Shown: positions 1-18,829, counted from the first letter of the stretch. The stretch is DNA of 64,000 nucleotides from Sinotaia quadrata (GCA_028829895.1 CM054181.1:16152001-16216000); one strand, 5' to 3'. Numbers and translations are program-made. The notes: a model not told the origin generated them from the sequence alone.

Positions 1-387
1 AAAATGAACACAGGAAATAAATGCTACGAAAACGATAGGTCAATTCCTAGTGCAACATTGTGCACAAGTCTCTCTCTCTGACACACACTGAACAACACTG
101 ACCCACGCACATACACATAAACACACATAAGGACCTGCGCTCACACATACCACATCGTCATCATCACACAACATTCACACACGGACACACGATCACACGC
201 ATACGTAAACGGGCAGGTATATTTGAATAAAGAGTTTTTTTAAAAAAAAGTACCGGGTGCAAACCATTGTTACTTTTTTTATAAAAAAACACATCAGTGT
301 GTCACTCGTATTTCTACCTCATAATCCTTCTTACCAATGTTTTACAATTCTCTTACGCCTCATAATTTCGATGTTTTGAAAGATTTC
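1..387. other. No gene seen; CA-rich low-complexity sequence
   Basis: Loose CACA-rich sequence around 60-200 and short A/T tracts around 230-290. No open frame of note and no recognisable element. Confidence 0.5.
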
Positions 388-692
388 ATCACTTAGTACT
401 TAACATTAGTGCTTTTAGTCATCACTTAGTATTTTAGTGCTTTTATGTTCAGTCAGCATTTAGTACTTAACATTAGTGCTTTCATGTTCAGTCAGCACTT
501 AGTACTTAACATTAGTGCTTTCATGTTCAGTCAGCACTTAGTACTTAACATTAGTGCTTTCATGTTCAGTCAGCACTTAGTACTTAACATTAGTGCTTTC
601 ATGTTCAGTCAGTACTTAGTACTTAACAATTGTGCTTTCATGTTCAGTCAGTACTTAGCACTTAGCTCAAGTGCTTTCTTGTTCAGTTAGCT
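388..692. repeat. 39-bp minisatellite, about 7 copies
   Basis: Tandem units of 39 bp containing CAGCACTTAGTACTTAACAT, best preserved from 440 to 610 and decaying at both edges. Because 39 is a multiple of three, the array stays open in one frame and gives an 81-residue pseudo-ORF with a 13-residue period. I do not regard it as a gene. Confidence 0.9.
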
Positions 693-1688
<996 letters not shown>

Positions 1689-3287
1689 GTGTATAATATC
1701 GTCGATGAAGCGAAAATACACATTTTTCTCCTGGAATTTATTTGTTGTGTTAAACTGACTGTACAATTGTCATCCGAGCCATGGTTGTAGTCCTAACGTT
1801 GCCTATAAAACAGAAATCAATTGTATAGTTGGAAATCCTATATTATATTTTTTCTTAAGTACAATTATATTTGTGGAGGTAGACAGGATGGGTACATTTG
1901 TAGTGGTGGTGGAATGTGTTGGAATGAAGATATAACACGTATCTTATCACAGACAACACCATGTAAACATCAACACATTTATCTAATGTTGACATTATTC
2001 CTTGTTATCAAAGGTACCACAATAATATCATCATGAACAACAGCAACAAAACAACAGCATAGACCTCCTTGCATTTGTTAGGGAGGGAGAAGTGGGAGTT
2101 AAGGAAGAGACTAGAGGCGGAAAGGAAGGAAAAAAGAGAAAGAGGAGAAAGAAGGTCTAGAGCACATGAGAGAAAGATGAAAGTGCATGAGAAAAAAAGA
2201 TGTAAAATAGACTCAAATGAAAAAACAAAAAAACATAGAATAAAATTTGGATAACTTTGGGTGAAACGTGAGTGAATTAAGATTGAGAAAGCAACAGCAT
2301 CTGACTGGTCAGCTAAAACGTATCACGTAGCATCACTCCTGCACTGGACACAAATATGTCCGTTCCACACGGAGCCGTACAACTTACAGGAGAGTGACTT
2401 AGGTTGTTCAAGGACGTTAATTATGAATCACCTGCTATGGATTGGGGGTAGAGCATTAGCAGTAAGTCTGAGGGGCGAAACACAATCCATGTACATGCAA
2501 ATACTGAAAGGTCAAGTTCATGGCTATGATATTTTGAAATAAATAGGCTTCAGCTTCATTCCTGCAATATCACCTTTAGGTAGTGGCATAAAGTCCTCTG
2601 GTCAAAAGTGCCTGCCACAAAAAACTTGTGCTTTGCAAAATCTAAAAATAATTAAGCATGATAAAGCTAAGTATTAGATAAATCTGACATTACTTTACAT
2701 CCTATCATATTAACAGGCACAACAACATTCATTCAGAAACAGCTGCAGCTTTGGTTCAGGTTATTGTTAAAAGGTCGTGGAAAATATCTCTTTCAATATG
2801 TGATACTAACTATTGAGTTTGCACACAGTATTCTGCACTTAATATAGTTATCATTTTACCAAATCTAGGACTCACCAAAAGAATAGTTTTCCTAAAATGT
2901 ATTACAATTTACAGACCACTAAGTGCAAGTAGATTGTGTAAATTTTTGTAAAACTAGGCAAGTACTAGTACAATGTTTATCCACAGGCATTGGGCAGATA
3001 ATGTGCTGTTAAAGTGTTAGTGCTCAGATATTTCAATGTATAACAGAAAAGATGTTATGTAAAATTGATTTAACTTATAATTACCCTAATTACCCAAATC
3101 CTAATTAATCTTTGGTAAAATAATACAAATCTATCATTCCTAATTATTACTGGATGTCTTGATAATGCTATAATATCATTTTATTTAATTTATAAATATT
3201 AAGATGAAATTAACATTGAAACTTAATTCTGAGTAGGAATAAATTATTTAAGCACTTCTAGATATATTGTTTAATTGAGAAGATCTT
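1689..3287. other. Intergenic, nothing recognised
   Basis: A purine-rich stretch at 2080-2230 gives a short Lys/Glu/Arg-rich open frame, which I read as compositional. No splice-bounded exon or family motif was found. Confidence 0.4.
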
Positions 3288-3352
3288 GGGGGGGGGGGGT
3301 GCGCGCGCGCGCACTTGTGTGTACTTGTGTGCGTGCGTGAGTGTGAGTGTGC
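3288..3352. repeat. Poly-G / GC / GT low-complexity tract
   Basis: Twelve G in a row are followed by alternating GC and GT dinucleotides, ending 13 bp before the left target-site copy of the adjacent mobile element. Confidence 0.9.
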
Positions 3353-3373
3353 ATGATATGTAATGAAAATCAC

Positions 3374-4498
3374 GGTGCGCAGACAGTTAATCGCGCGTCA
3401 CTTAATAGCGGACAGTTAATCGCGCGTCACTTAATAGCGGACAGTTAATCGCAGACAGATAACCGCAGAGAAAGTTCAACACTAAGTTCACCGCGCGACA
3501 ACTAAACGGACATACTTTAATCGCACGACACTTCCACGCTGCTGACAGGTGACAGAGGCGACAGGTCCAATAGGCTAGCCGTTGTTTACATGTATATCAG
3601 CTATTTAAAAGTAGACATTGTGCATTGTATTCACAATGCTAATATTTATGTAGTTATAATTTAAAGGTAGACATTGTGCATTGTATTCACAATGCTAATA
3701 AAGGTAGACTTTGTGCACTTTATTCACAATGCTAATATTTATGTACTTATAATTTAAAGGTAAACATAGTGGAAAGCATAGTAGTTTTCCCCAAACCCAT
3801 AAGTAGACAACAGCTTGGAGTAACATTATAATATGTAGTAGTGTGACAAAGTAAATTTGCCCCTTCCTATTTTTAATTTTAATTGTTATATAAGTTGCTA
3901 AATTGTCAGAGTGACCCGTCCTTGTGCACTCCTTATGGTGTTCTTTTAAACGTGTATGAGTTTGAAATAAACAGCCTAAGGGAAGAATATTCTAGATTTG
4001 CTGACCTAGTGGAAACTAAGTCAGCAGTTTTCTGTTATCCAATGATTTTGATTTATGAGAATGAGACTATCCAACGTGATGAGTTTATGGAGTTTACTAA
4101 CAGTAGAGTATTTTGCTATCTATTCCCTTTTGAATTTGAAGACATAGAGAGGTCTGGTTCTGAAGGCATTCGTTAGCATGAGTGTCTTCACAATTATATT
4201 CTCCTAAACATAATATCCAGTTCCAGACAGTACATAAAAGTTTCTTATTTCGAATTTCTTGGATACAGTAAAATAGTGCAGTAGGTTATGAAGGACCTCT
4301 TTTTTTTTTTTTTTAATAAACTTATTTTATAGACTTTTATAATTTTTTTTCTGTGTACGTGATTTTATATACTTTTTGCGACAAAACACGTTTAACTGTC
4401 ATTGCGATTAACTGTCTTCGCGATTATATGTCATACAGTTTAAGTGGTTCGAGTTTGTGACTGCGATTAAATGTAGTGCGTTTAAGGTTCTATAAACC
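3374..4498. mobile_element. 1,125-bp DNA-transposon-like element with 9-bp target-site duplication
   Basis: The 9-mer GAAAATCAC occurs at 3365-3373 and again at 4499-4507, directly flanking the segment. The element starts GGTGCGCAGACAG and ends ATAAACC, so the outermost bases are GG...CC. Both ends carry several copies of a GACAGTTAATCGC-like motif: direct at the left (from about 3381, 3418 and 3439) and inverted at the right (from about 4398). Such clustered subterminal motifs look like transposase-binding sites. A 9-bp duplication fits Mutator-like or Merlin-like families, but no transposase was recognised. The interior has direct repeats containing ATTCACAATGCTAATA (about 3600-3745) and one short open frame. 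Confidence 0.7.
3883..4176 (+). other. Unrecognised 97-codon open frame inside the mobile element
   Basis: An open frame of about 97 codons without an ATG at its start (the first codon is TTG), lying in the middle of the element at 3374-4498. It is rich in Phe, Tyr and Glu, with no zinc-finger or DDE signature I can identify. It could be a remnant of an element-encoded protein or captured host sequence. Confidence 0.3.
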
Positions 4499-4507
4499 GA
4501 AAATCAC

Positions 4508-5425
4508 TATTACTCTTAGTAACTATATATGAAATATATTACTACTTATTCATTCATTAATCAATAATTATTTTGAACATAATTAGTATCATTAATAAAA
4601 GTGTAATATATATACTCAAAATGTGCTTTACTGTATATAAAAAATCATGTAATATTTAACAAAAAATAATTAAAATTGGTAATGAGCCACAAGCATTAAT
4701 TTACAAACATACAATTAAATCGTGAAATAATAAGGATGAGAACCTAATACTTTCTAGTTTTCTCAAATAAAATTTAAAATCTTTTAAAAATGTATATGGA
4801 ACACATTACTCTTTAAAACTTCATACACAAATTCATAGCAAAAATTATATAATTTATTAATTTAGATTACAACTAACATTACAACGAACTATAAAATATG
4901 TTGCTCTAAGAGGGCGTCTTCGTCTCCGCGGATTTTTATAATCCACTGTTTTCTCTGTCGTTCATCCTTGGGTAATGTACGAAATGATAAAGTTGGACAT
5001 TTGAAGCTTACAAAACAGCAAAATTAGGAACACATCATGTGAGACAACACTTACTTGTTATAAGTATTGATTATAAGTGTAACAAAATGTCAATAAACGA
5101 AAGGGAAGTAACCAAACCTCCTTGACCCCTAAAGGTCATCTGTATTTGCCGAAAATTATTTATGATGTCAGAACTTAGTTTGAATTCGGGAATTCCCGTT
5201 TGCCCACACAATAATTGTATAGTTTATAAGGAACTAAACTACAAGAAGCTATCAAACTGATGTTTAGCGAAGGCCGATAACAGAAATGAAACTGCATATC
5301 GTTTCACAGGTAAATAATTCATTAATTTTTAAGTAAAATAATTTGTCAATAACATCTATGTAGTGAAATGGTTGAGACTTAATTTGGTATTCTATAAACC
5401 TTTTACCTTGAAGTAATGTTTAGAT

Positions 5426-5426
<1 letters not shown>
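4508..5426. other. Intergenic, nothing recognised
   Basis: Very AT-rich from 4500 to 4880, then mixed sequence. No coding or repeat structure recognised. Confidence 0.4.
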
Positions 5427-5485
<59 letters not shown>

Positions 5486-5497
5486 TCTATCTGTCTG

Positions 5498-5566
<69 letters not shown>

Positions 5567-5567
5567 G
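5427..5567. repeat. TCTG/TCTA tetranucleotide microsatellite
   Basis: A TCTG block, a TCTA block, a short TCTG interruption, then a long TCTA block. It gives a spurious Leu/Ser/Tyr-rich open frame. Confidence 0.95.
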
Positions 5568-6802
5568 CTGTCTGTCTATGTATCTTGTATACTCACATGC
5601 TTTGAAGATTTTATTTATGTGTGCAAATACTTATATGGGTATGTATGCATATTTGTACTTTTGTATGTATATATATGTGTAATTATATGTATGTGTATGC
5701 ATGTTGTATTTATATATGTAACTGTGCGTTTGTGAAAGCGGTCAGCATTTTCTTTGAATCGGACATTGGTCAAACGTTTAATATAATTTTTTTAATAATA
5801 ATATGCATCAATAATTTTAATATCAACATTTACCCAACAACCCCGTAAGTCTCACAGAGAAGTGTGTACTTTCTAACTCATTTTGGAGCACGACGAGGAA
5901 TGTGTTGGGACTTAACATCTATACTGATTTCGTGTACTAATCACTCATTTTTAACCAGCCTAATAAATATATCGAGGTCAACTGTTTGTCTTCAAATATA
6001 TAGTTTATTTCATGATACTCATTTTTAATTAGCAGAACTTGAGATTACAAGCACAATTTAATTTTACCTGAAAAACCAAACATGTGACGGATGAGTAAGC
6101 AGTGTACCTTTTCACAACTGAATCGTAGTATTTTGCATTATTTAGGAATGCATTCATAAATGCAAAATAAATCTTTAAATTATTATCTTCCAACATAGAC
6201 ATAACATAATATATATTTATAAAATTTTAATATATTAGTTAAAACACTGATGACGTGTTATTAATTTAGATTATAACAGATATTCTATTTATAGCTAGGG
6301 TCATGTTCCAAACACGGACGTTACATTATGCGTACTAAAATTAGAATCATTTCACATCTTAATATGGTTATAAAACCCACTTAGTACACCTAAAGTATTA
6401 CGTCAGAATCTTCTGAACTTTAGTCATGGGGAAATCACTCCCGCAAAACTTATCGTGAAGGATCGTTGACTTACATTCGACACATAAACATCACGAATAA
6501 TTTTTGTGACTTGCACACTGACGTGTACCTTTTCGAAAAATGCTCCAAGTACACGTTTATTCATTGCAAGTGTTAATTTAGAGTTACTTCATGACGTTGT
6601 TCGCGGAAATAATGAATGATATGAGTAAAGAGTCACAGTATGTCATTCGAGGACGTAATAGATGACATGTTTAAAATAATAGTCACGTAAACCCAACAAC
6701 GTTCTTGACTCCCGCCCATATCTTTGACCGCTTCCTCGTGCCACAGCTGACTCAAATTGTATAGATCCTACAAGTTAGGTTGCCCCAGTTGTGTTGTTAA
6801 AG
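5568..6802. other. Intergenic, nothing recognised
   Basis: ATGT-rich around 5600-5710, AT-rich afterwards. No gene or element recognised. Confidence 0.4.
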
Positions 6803-7132
6803 GTGTACAAGGCAAATGTTACTTTTAATTGTCTTATAGTGTACAAGGCAAATGTTACTTTTAATTGTCTTATAGTGTACAAGGCAAATATTACTTTAAT
6901 TGTCTTATAGTGTACAAGGCAAATGTTACTTTTAATTGTCTTATAGTGTACAAGGCAAATGTTACTTTTAATTGTCTTATAGTGTACAAGGCAAATGTTA
7001 CTTTTAATTGTCTTATAGTGTACAAGGCAAATGTTACTTTTAATTGTCTTATAGTGTACAAGGCAAATGTTACTTTTAATTGTCTTATAGTGTACAAGGC
7101 AAATGTTACTTTTAATTGTCTTATAGTGTACA
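6803..7132. repeat. 36-bp minisatellite, about 9 copies
   Basis: Near-identical 36-bp units beginning GTGTACAAGGCAAATGTTAC; one copy near 6885-6900 has a substitution and a 1-bp deletion. The unit length leaves frames open on both strands (126 and 154 codons), which are artefacts of periodicity. Confidence 0.95.
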
Positions 7133-8002
7133 ACAACACAAAATATTCTAAGAATTCTCTGCAGGTGTTTGCAACGTGCAATAACATTGAACAATTCGTG
7201 TGGGTACAGGTCAACGAAAACTTGTTCTTGAGTATTCAAGTTTAGACACGCACATACTGTGATAGTTAAAAACTATTTATAGCTGTCTTAAAATCCCCTT
7301 TTGTATGTAACAAACGCACGCCTCAGTCACGTAGAAGACACGAGACAAATAATTTAAACTTTTATTATAAATAGTTAAGTCACATTTATTTTGACGTGGA
7401 CAGAAATAACACTATACCCATGATGTCATAATGCTTCGTAAGCTAGTTTTAACAACAGTATTATAGACTAATTCTTCCTGCTACGTCATAACACCAATCT
7501 TTGGCTGAAGCTCTTCGGAAATGCCGGATCGCTATATCTTGTGCGTTGCTATTTGATGAAGAATGGCAAATAGAATACCACGTAGATTTTAAAAGTATAA
7601 GTAAGAGAGGTGTGTAAAGTGAAGATTAGGAATACATACGACTACTGCAACGTAATCAAGTAAAGAGAAAAACAACACCTTGCTGGTCTTAGAAAACTGT
7701 ACTTTTATCTTAAAGACTTCAGCGTAATTCATGTTGCCATCTTCTTAATCATTGCGTAGTACATGATGTCATTGCGTAACTCATGATGTCATCTTTTTAA
7801 TCATTGCATAACTCACGATGATAATTATTGCCATGCATTGATCCACAAGTTTATCTGATTTTAAAATGTAACCTCATTCAAAATTTATATCAATCTTTCT
7901 TCAAAGTTAAGACATTATAAGACGTTAGGAGTATGCAGTTTTTCCAGTCAAAAAAGCGTAGGATTAAACATTATTTCCATTAATAAAATACTAGGATTAT
8001 CA
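7133..8002. other. Intergenic, nothing recognised
   Basis: Mixed AT-rich sequence with a short duplicated CATGATGTCAT-like motif around 7760-7820. No gene recognised. Confidence 0.4.
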
Positions 8003-8362
8003 TTGTTGTCATTTATAAAGCATTATGATTATATATTGCTCTCATTTATAAATCATTATGATTATATATTGTTCTCATTTATAAAGCATTATGATTATAT
8101 ATTGTTCTTTATAAAGCATTATGATTATATATTGTTCTCATCTATAAAGCATTATGATTATATATTGTTCTCATTTATAAATCATTATGATTATATATTG
8201 TTCTCATTTATAAAGCATTATGATTATATATTGTTCTTTATAAAGCATTATGATTTTACATTGTTCTCATTTATAAAGCATTATGATTTTACATTGTTCT
8301 CATTTATAAAGCATGACGATTATATATTGTTCTCATTTGTAAGCATTATCATTATACATTGC
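8003..8362. repeat. 33-bp minisatellite with 29-bp variant units
   Basis: About eleven units beginning TCATTTATAAAGCATTATGA. Some have lost four bases (TTCTTTATAAAGC). The array is open in one frame and translates to repeated HYDYILFSF-like peptides, not considered a gene. Confidence 0.95.
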
Positions 8363-8922
8363 TTTCATTTAATAAATGTAAAAATTAAGAACAATAGTAG
8401 TGAATGCATTTGTGTAGAAGATGCTACAAGTATTGTTGTCATGTAAGAAATCACGATGTAGTCTTTTGTTTCACTGTCATCACGAACAAGTCTGGCTGAT
8501 TTGTGTTCTTACATTGAACAATAAATGTTTATCTTATAATGTAATATTTATAAGACGATTTGTCAATACGCGTTAATTGCTTCAACTGTAGAAAGCACAG
8601 AAAGAGTTTAAAACAGTAGACTCATTTTGCAGAGCTCATATTTGAAAATAAATTAATCGACTTTTACCGAACTGTAATGAACATTTACACAATAAATGGC
8701 TTCACTCCCTAATGCAGCACCATCCCTTGTTTATTCAGTCAGGGCAAAAGAGTGCAGAGTATACCAAGAATGTGTTTCTGTGATTATGTTTGCGTAGACA
8801 ATTATTATTCACCATACAACCCCTTCACACAGAATGACGAATCATTTCCCAGAAAAACATATGTTGTATTTATTACTAATTTTTAATTTTTAATTTTCTT
8901 TCCTTCACTTTCTATTTGACAG
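8363..8922. other. Upstream flank of gene A, no exon recognised
   Basis: AT-rich sequence ending in a strong pyrimidine tract (about 8895-8917) and the AG at 8921-8922 that opens the first recognised exon of gene A. No initiator exon could be identified in the 8.9 kb to the left. Confidence 0.4.
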
Positions 8923-13557
<4,635 letters not shown>

Positions 13558-14895
13558 CCACATCAAGTGTATCTTTATCATTCTTCATAGCTCGGTAAGA
13601 TAAACTTCACACCACGCACAAATGGGCGGCACACAACACGCTCATAGAAACAACAGAGCTTATGGCAACAATACAGAACACACACAAGAATAAACAACAA
13701 GATATTCCACCACCAACACAAACAGATCGACTCGACTCTTAGTCATGCGGCGCTACAACGTAAACTAAATTCTGTAAAACTAAAATATGTATACAGTGCA
13801 GAAAAAACAATAAATACATTGTAACACTTTCTGTAACAGTATTCAACTACAACACTCGAAACCAAACTAGCATAGACTGAAATGTCATTCACAACAGAAA
13901 CATTACTCTACCTACCAAAATAATACGAAGCACATTAGGCAAAAATATAATATACCCATACACGACATACATACATTTTTAGCAAAACACCTACAATTGT
14001 GATCGGGTTTGCCACACGCCCTTGTTTGGTATTATTGTACATTTTCCCCTTACGCCTTCATATGTTGTGATCCTTGTGATTAATTGGGTGTAATGGCATT
14101 AACAAACTTTTTTTTTTTAAATACGGAAATGCTATAATACAGAATAAAGAGTAGGCTTGGATGTCATTTTTTGTAATGTTGTTATACAACAGATAAGGAA
14201 ATTTGGAATATGTCTTTAGTTATAAAGGGTAACTTTTCGGAAAGTACTTGATTATGACCATGAACAATATGTGTTTGGCTGGAATATTTGCAGATGTTTC
14301 TGCAAGTCCGAGCTGGCCGAGGCTAGTGACGTGGTGCAGACGAGAGCTGTTCAAAGAGGATTTAGACGCCCACAAGACGCCCACAAGACGCCCACAAGAC
14401 GCCCACAAACGGGGACTTGAACAACGATGATTTGACTCTTCCGACGTAAAGACGTGTTTCCGTTTGGTCGAACTGATTATCAATATGTATCACTTTTTTT
14501 TTTAAAGAAGGCGGCAAAGTGACCATTCCATTGCTGATGTAACAGTCTTTATAGTACGAGTTACATTGTACAAGATACTGTAAACGAAATCATTGCTTCG
14601 CGAGTACTACAGACTTTGTGGTGTGCGTCATCTGCGTCATCTGGTGAAGGATACTAAAAACGAAATCACCATTGCTTCGCTTATAATAATAACTATACTT
14701 CGTGTTAAGATGGTAACTGACTGCAAAATATTTTAAAGCCTTATAAATAGGAAAAAAATGGACATAAGCTAACATTCAACAAATCAACTGCCGTTTATAT
14801 TTTAAAAAAAAATACTTACTGTTCTTTTCAAATGAAAAATGAAACTGTATATATTTCATTAGTGTTATTAGAATATGACCTAAATTATTTTTAAA
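13558..14895. other. 3' flank of gene A; probable 3' UTR then intergenic
   Basis: AATAAA-type polyadenylation signals occur near 13691 and 13808, suitable for gene A. A GC-richer island at about 14290-14430 contains a CCCACAAGACG unit repeated about four times. No RING-encoding exon was seen here. Confidence 0.4.
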
Positions 14896-14908
14896 GCGCG
14901 CGCGCGCA

Positions 14909-14988
<80 letters not shown>
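14896..14988. repeat. (GC)n(CA)n microsatellite
   Basis: A short alternating GC stretch, then about 36 CA units. Confidence 0.97.
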
Positions 14989-14990
<2 letters not shown>

Positions 14991-15403
14991 AACCTATTTA
15001 TGTATATATAGCTAATTTTATAGTGTAACTGTAACGTCTAAAATCTCTTGTCATGATGTCTAAATATCGATGTTAAGCGCCCTTGCCTCAAGTCAACATT
15101 TCACTGTACCTCTTTATGTTTTGACCAAAGCGTGATTTCCAGTCTGCCAGAGATGGCGTGTGGCTGAAATACCGCTTTGTTCAAACACAGAGAGATTTCA
15201 CAGTAGATTTGGCTACGGTGAGGCGTTATAGTCAGAAATATAGAACCATACATTTGGGAATGTGGTTTTCCATTTTCACGGTATGTGGGTTGGGATTGGT
15301 GGAGAGAAATTCTGATGTTCGAGCTTTTCATCGGCTTTATGTTTACAGTCAGCAATGTACGACTGTAGACTTTAAGAGAGATATTTCCAGACTGACTGAG
15401 ACG
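14989..15403. other. Unrecognised segment, open on both strands
   Basis: A 249-bp open frame on + (15158-15406) overlaps one of 255 bp on - (15101-15355). Neither matches a family I know. A possible acceptor-donor pair on + would bound about 15140-15218. Coding status is undecided. Confidence 0.25.
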
Positions 15404-16420
15404 TGATCAGACTGTAGACCTTAAAGAGACTACCCAGACTGTAGATTTTGAGGGAGACATGCTCAGAAGTTAAATTTCGAAGGAGATAAGCCTAGACTGT
15501 GCTTCTCGAGAGAGATATGCACAGACTGTTAATCTGGAGACATGTATGCCCAGACTACTTCTCGAGAGAGATATGCACAGACTGTTAATCTGAAGACATG
15601 TATGCCCAGACTACTTCTCGAGAGAGATATGCACAGACTGTTAATCTGGAGACATGTATGCCCAGACTACTTCTCGAGAGAGATATGCACAGACTGTTAA
15701 TATGGAGACATACATGCCCAGACTACTTCTCGAGAGAGATATGCACAGACTGTTAATCTGGAGACATGTATGCCCAGACTACTTCTCGAGAGAGATATGC
15801 ACAGACTGTTAATCTGGAGACATGTATGCCCAGACTACTTCTCGAGAGAGATATGCACAGACTGTTAATCTGGAGACATACATGCCCAGACTACTTCTCG
15901 AGAGAGACATGCACAGACTGTTAATCTGGAGACATACATGCCCAGTCTACTTCTCGAGAGAGACATGCACAGACTGTTAATCTGGAGACATGTATGCCCA
16001 GACTACTTCTCGAGAGAGACATGCACAGACTGTTAATCTGGAGACATATATGCCCCGTCTACTTCTCGAGAGAGACATGCACAGACTGTTAATCTGGAGA
16101 CATACATGCCCAGTCTACTTCTCGAGAGAGACGTGCACAGACTGTTAATCTGGAGACATACATGCCCAGTCTACTTCTCGAGAGAGACATGCACAGACTG
16201 TTAATCTGGAGACATACATGCCCAGTCTACTTCTCGAGAGAGACATGCACAGACTGTTAATCTGGAGACATACATGCCCAGTCTACTTCTCGAGAGAGAC
16301 ATGCACAGACTGTTAATATGGAGACATACATGCCCAGTCTACTTCTCGAGAGAGACATGCACAGACTGTTAATCTGGAGACATACATGCCCAGTCTAATG
16401 ATCTCGAGAGAGATGCCCAG
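15404..16420. repeat. 56-bp minisatellite, about 16 copies plus degenerate edges
   Basis: Tandem 56-bp units containing GCCCAGACTACTTCTCGAGA. Each unit carries the palindrome TCTCGAGA. Two sub-families exist: left units have GATATGC and GTATGCCCAGACT, right units GACATGC and CATGCCCAGTCT. The first 100 bp and the last 100 bp are degenerate. Confidence 0.95.
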
Positions 16421-17517
16421 ACTGTAGATCTTGAAGAAGACACGTCCATACTGTAGATTTTGAGGGAGATATGCCCAAACTGTAAATCTCCAGGGAAACA
16501 TTTACAAACATAATTATAATTATAAAATGTACACCAGACCTGGTTGCTCACACACCAGCATGCGCAGTATACACTATTGGTTTCAGTATCGCCTTTCTCA
16601 TCTAATCAGAACACATTTTAAACAGGAATAAAGGAGAATAAGATTGGGTCACTTATGTGGCAGTCCAAGTATATAAATGGTTAAGTAAAGGGCAGTTAGC
16701 GTTCAGTGAAGGACACCAGTTATTACTTGTTAACCTGAATGCATCTGAGGGATGTGTGTGTCACGTGACTAGAATGGCGGCGAATGGTCATATGCTGCTT
16801 TCGAGTCGGCGTGATAAGGAGAGACTAGGAATTGATGTATCATTGGTCGGGAGTGTCAACAAAAGAGAATTATATTTGTTGACTACGTGCTAGCCATCTG
16901 GTACAACACAAGACAAGAAGGGGAGCGTTACTATCCAGAGATTCCAGACGGAGAGGAGTCTGCGAAGGAAAAAGATTTTAGGTCAAAACTTGAATGTGAC
17001 AAAGTTTAGATTGATGTTTTAATTAACCTTTATTCGTTCAGTACAATTTTTTCCCGTTTGCAATCGTTAGTGAACATTATAATCTTGTAAAATAAAATAC
17101 TGGAAAATTGTTTACTGTTCTGGCTTGATTGTAAGGGTGAATGTGCGTCTTTTCTTCCCTATGCTATTACTTAAAATTAAATACTACAAAATAAGAACAA
17201 AAGAAATAAAACTTAGTTTGGTTTGGCGGCATGACTATTATTTTATCTGTCTCTAAATGAATATATATGTGCATGTGATTTCTAGCCGTCCTAACGCTAG
17301 CAATAAACAAAACAGCTACAACAATATTTGCGTATAATTGTGAAGTTTACAAAATAATCTTTACATCATAACGATTTAATTTTTCTCTCATTTAATTTAG
17401 AAATTAATACGAAATGTTTCTTTACCAGACAAACAGCTTTTATCTGTGATAGGAATCAGACGTGCAGCTTGCGATGTCCTTCAAAGCCTTTGAGATGAGC
17501 AATGACCAGGGTAGCTG
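16421..17517. other. Intergenic, no gene recognised
   Basis: A segment at about 16650-16970 is less AT-rich and contains CACGTG and a GGCGGCG motif, with a 78-codon open frame of no recognised family. The rest is AT-rich. Confidence 0.35.

Positions 17518-17613
<96 letters not shown>
17518..17613. repeat. (TCTA)n microsatellite
   Basis: About 24 uninterrupted TCTA units. Confidence 0.97.
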
Positions 17614-17614
<1 letters not shown>

Positions 17615-17863
17615 GTTACCTGTTTCTGTCAACACTAAGCTGATATAAATCAGAAAGGCCTCTACAACACTTATCTTCATAGGTGAAAAAGCTTACCTAT
17701 TTTACCGATAATGACAATATTGCACTTTGCTTCAAAGTACATTTGACTGTAATCGGAGTTTCATAGAAAGAACGAAAATAACCACAGCACATATCTTTTG
17801 ATCAAACCGCTAATATTATCTGCGCGTAATTATAAATACTGCTGCACAAGGTCAAAATACTCA

Positions 17864-17918
<55 letters not shown>

Positions 17919-17932
17919 ACACACACACACAT
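17864..17932. repeat. (CT)n(CA)n microsatellite
   Basis: A CT run followed by CA with two CATA interruptions. Confidence 0.95.
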
Positions 17933-18815
17933 ACATATACAGAATTTGCAGAAAGGAACAATAGATTGTGAACAATTTCACTAGAAACAATGTCAAGTGT
18001 TTAGCATACTATATACAAGCATCATAGTTCACAATTTGTAAAAATAACAGTCTACTCACATAATACATATCTACTTAAAACCCAAGTATAACATATCAAC
18101 ATCAAATGCACGAAATATTTTAAATTCCATCCTCTCTCAGTCAGTCAGTTAACTCACTATTAAGCTAACGTCTGCCTTTCATGATTAGATCTTTTGTTCA
18201 TTATCGTTAGGCTACTCACATTACGCTTACTGAACATATTGTGAATTTCCACAGACTGATGTGTGAACTATGCTTATAGATTTATAACGGTTTCCGAACT
18301 GCCTTTCAGTCATTGTGAATCGTACCATGAGATTGATTGAAAGGTTAAAGTTCCATCGGTCAGGAACCTTTCATACAACCTTTCAATTCGCTATTGTTTT
18401 AGTTCTGAAGTATGTTTGAAACATTGTATTCCTACTTAGCATTATTAATGGCAGTAGCAAGTTTAGATTAATCTTCCATCTAGATGACCGCCTAACTCCA
18501 TCCTTAAAAGTCTGAATGAGCGGATGAGAAATCTTGCTCAAGCCTCATTGCCTCCAATAACAAACTTACTGGTCATACTGACTGAGTGTTACCGGATTCA
18601 ATCAAGTATCAGTTAAAGTGTTAATTCATACAGAAATCGCCGTCTGGCTTTGATAGTGTTTCGTTCTTTTCGCAGGACACTTACAAAAATAGCTTGATGT
18701 ACGACGTCAAATTTACAACATTAACCCTTACTCTCCAATAAACCTATTGCTTCATGAAGTTTGAAAGTGCGTGTTCAAAATAATAAACATTTTTTTTAAA
18801 ATATAGGTTATTTTT
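17933..18815. other. Intergenic, nothing recognised
   Basis: Unique-looking mixed sequence without an open frame of note or a recognised repeat. Confidence 0.4.
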
Positions 18816-18829
18816 AATTAAAACAAATA

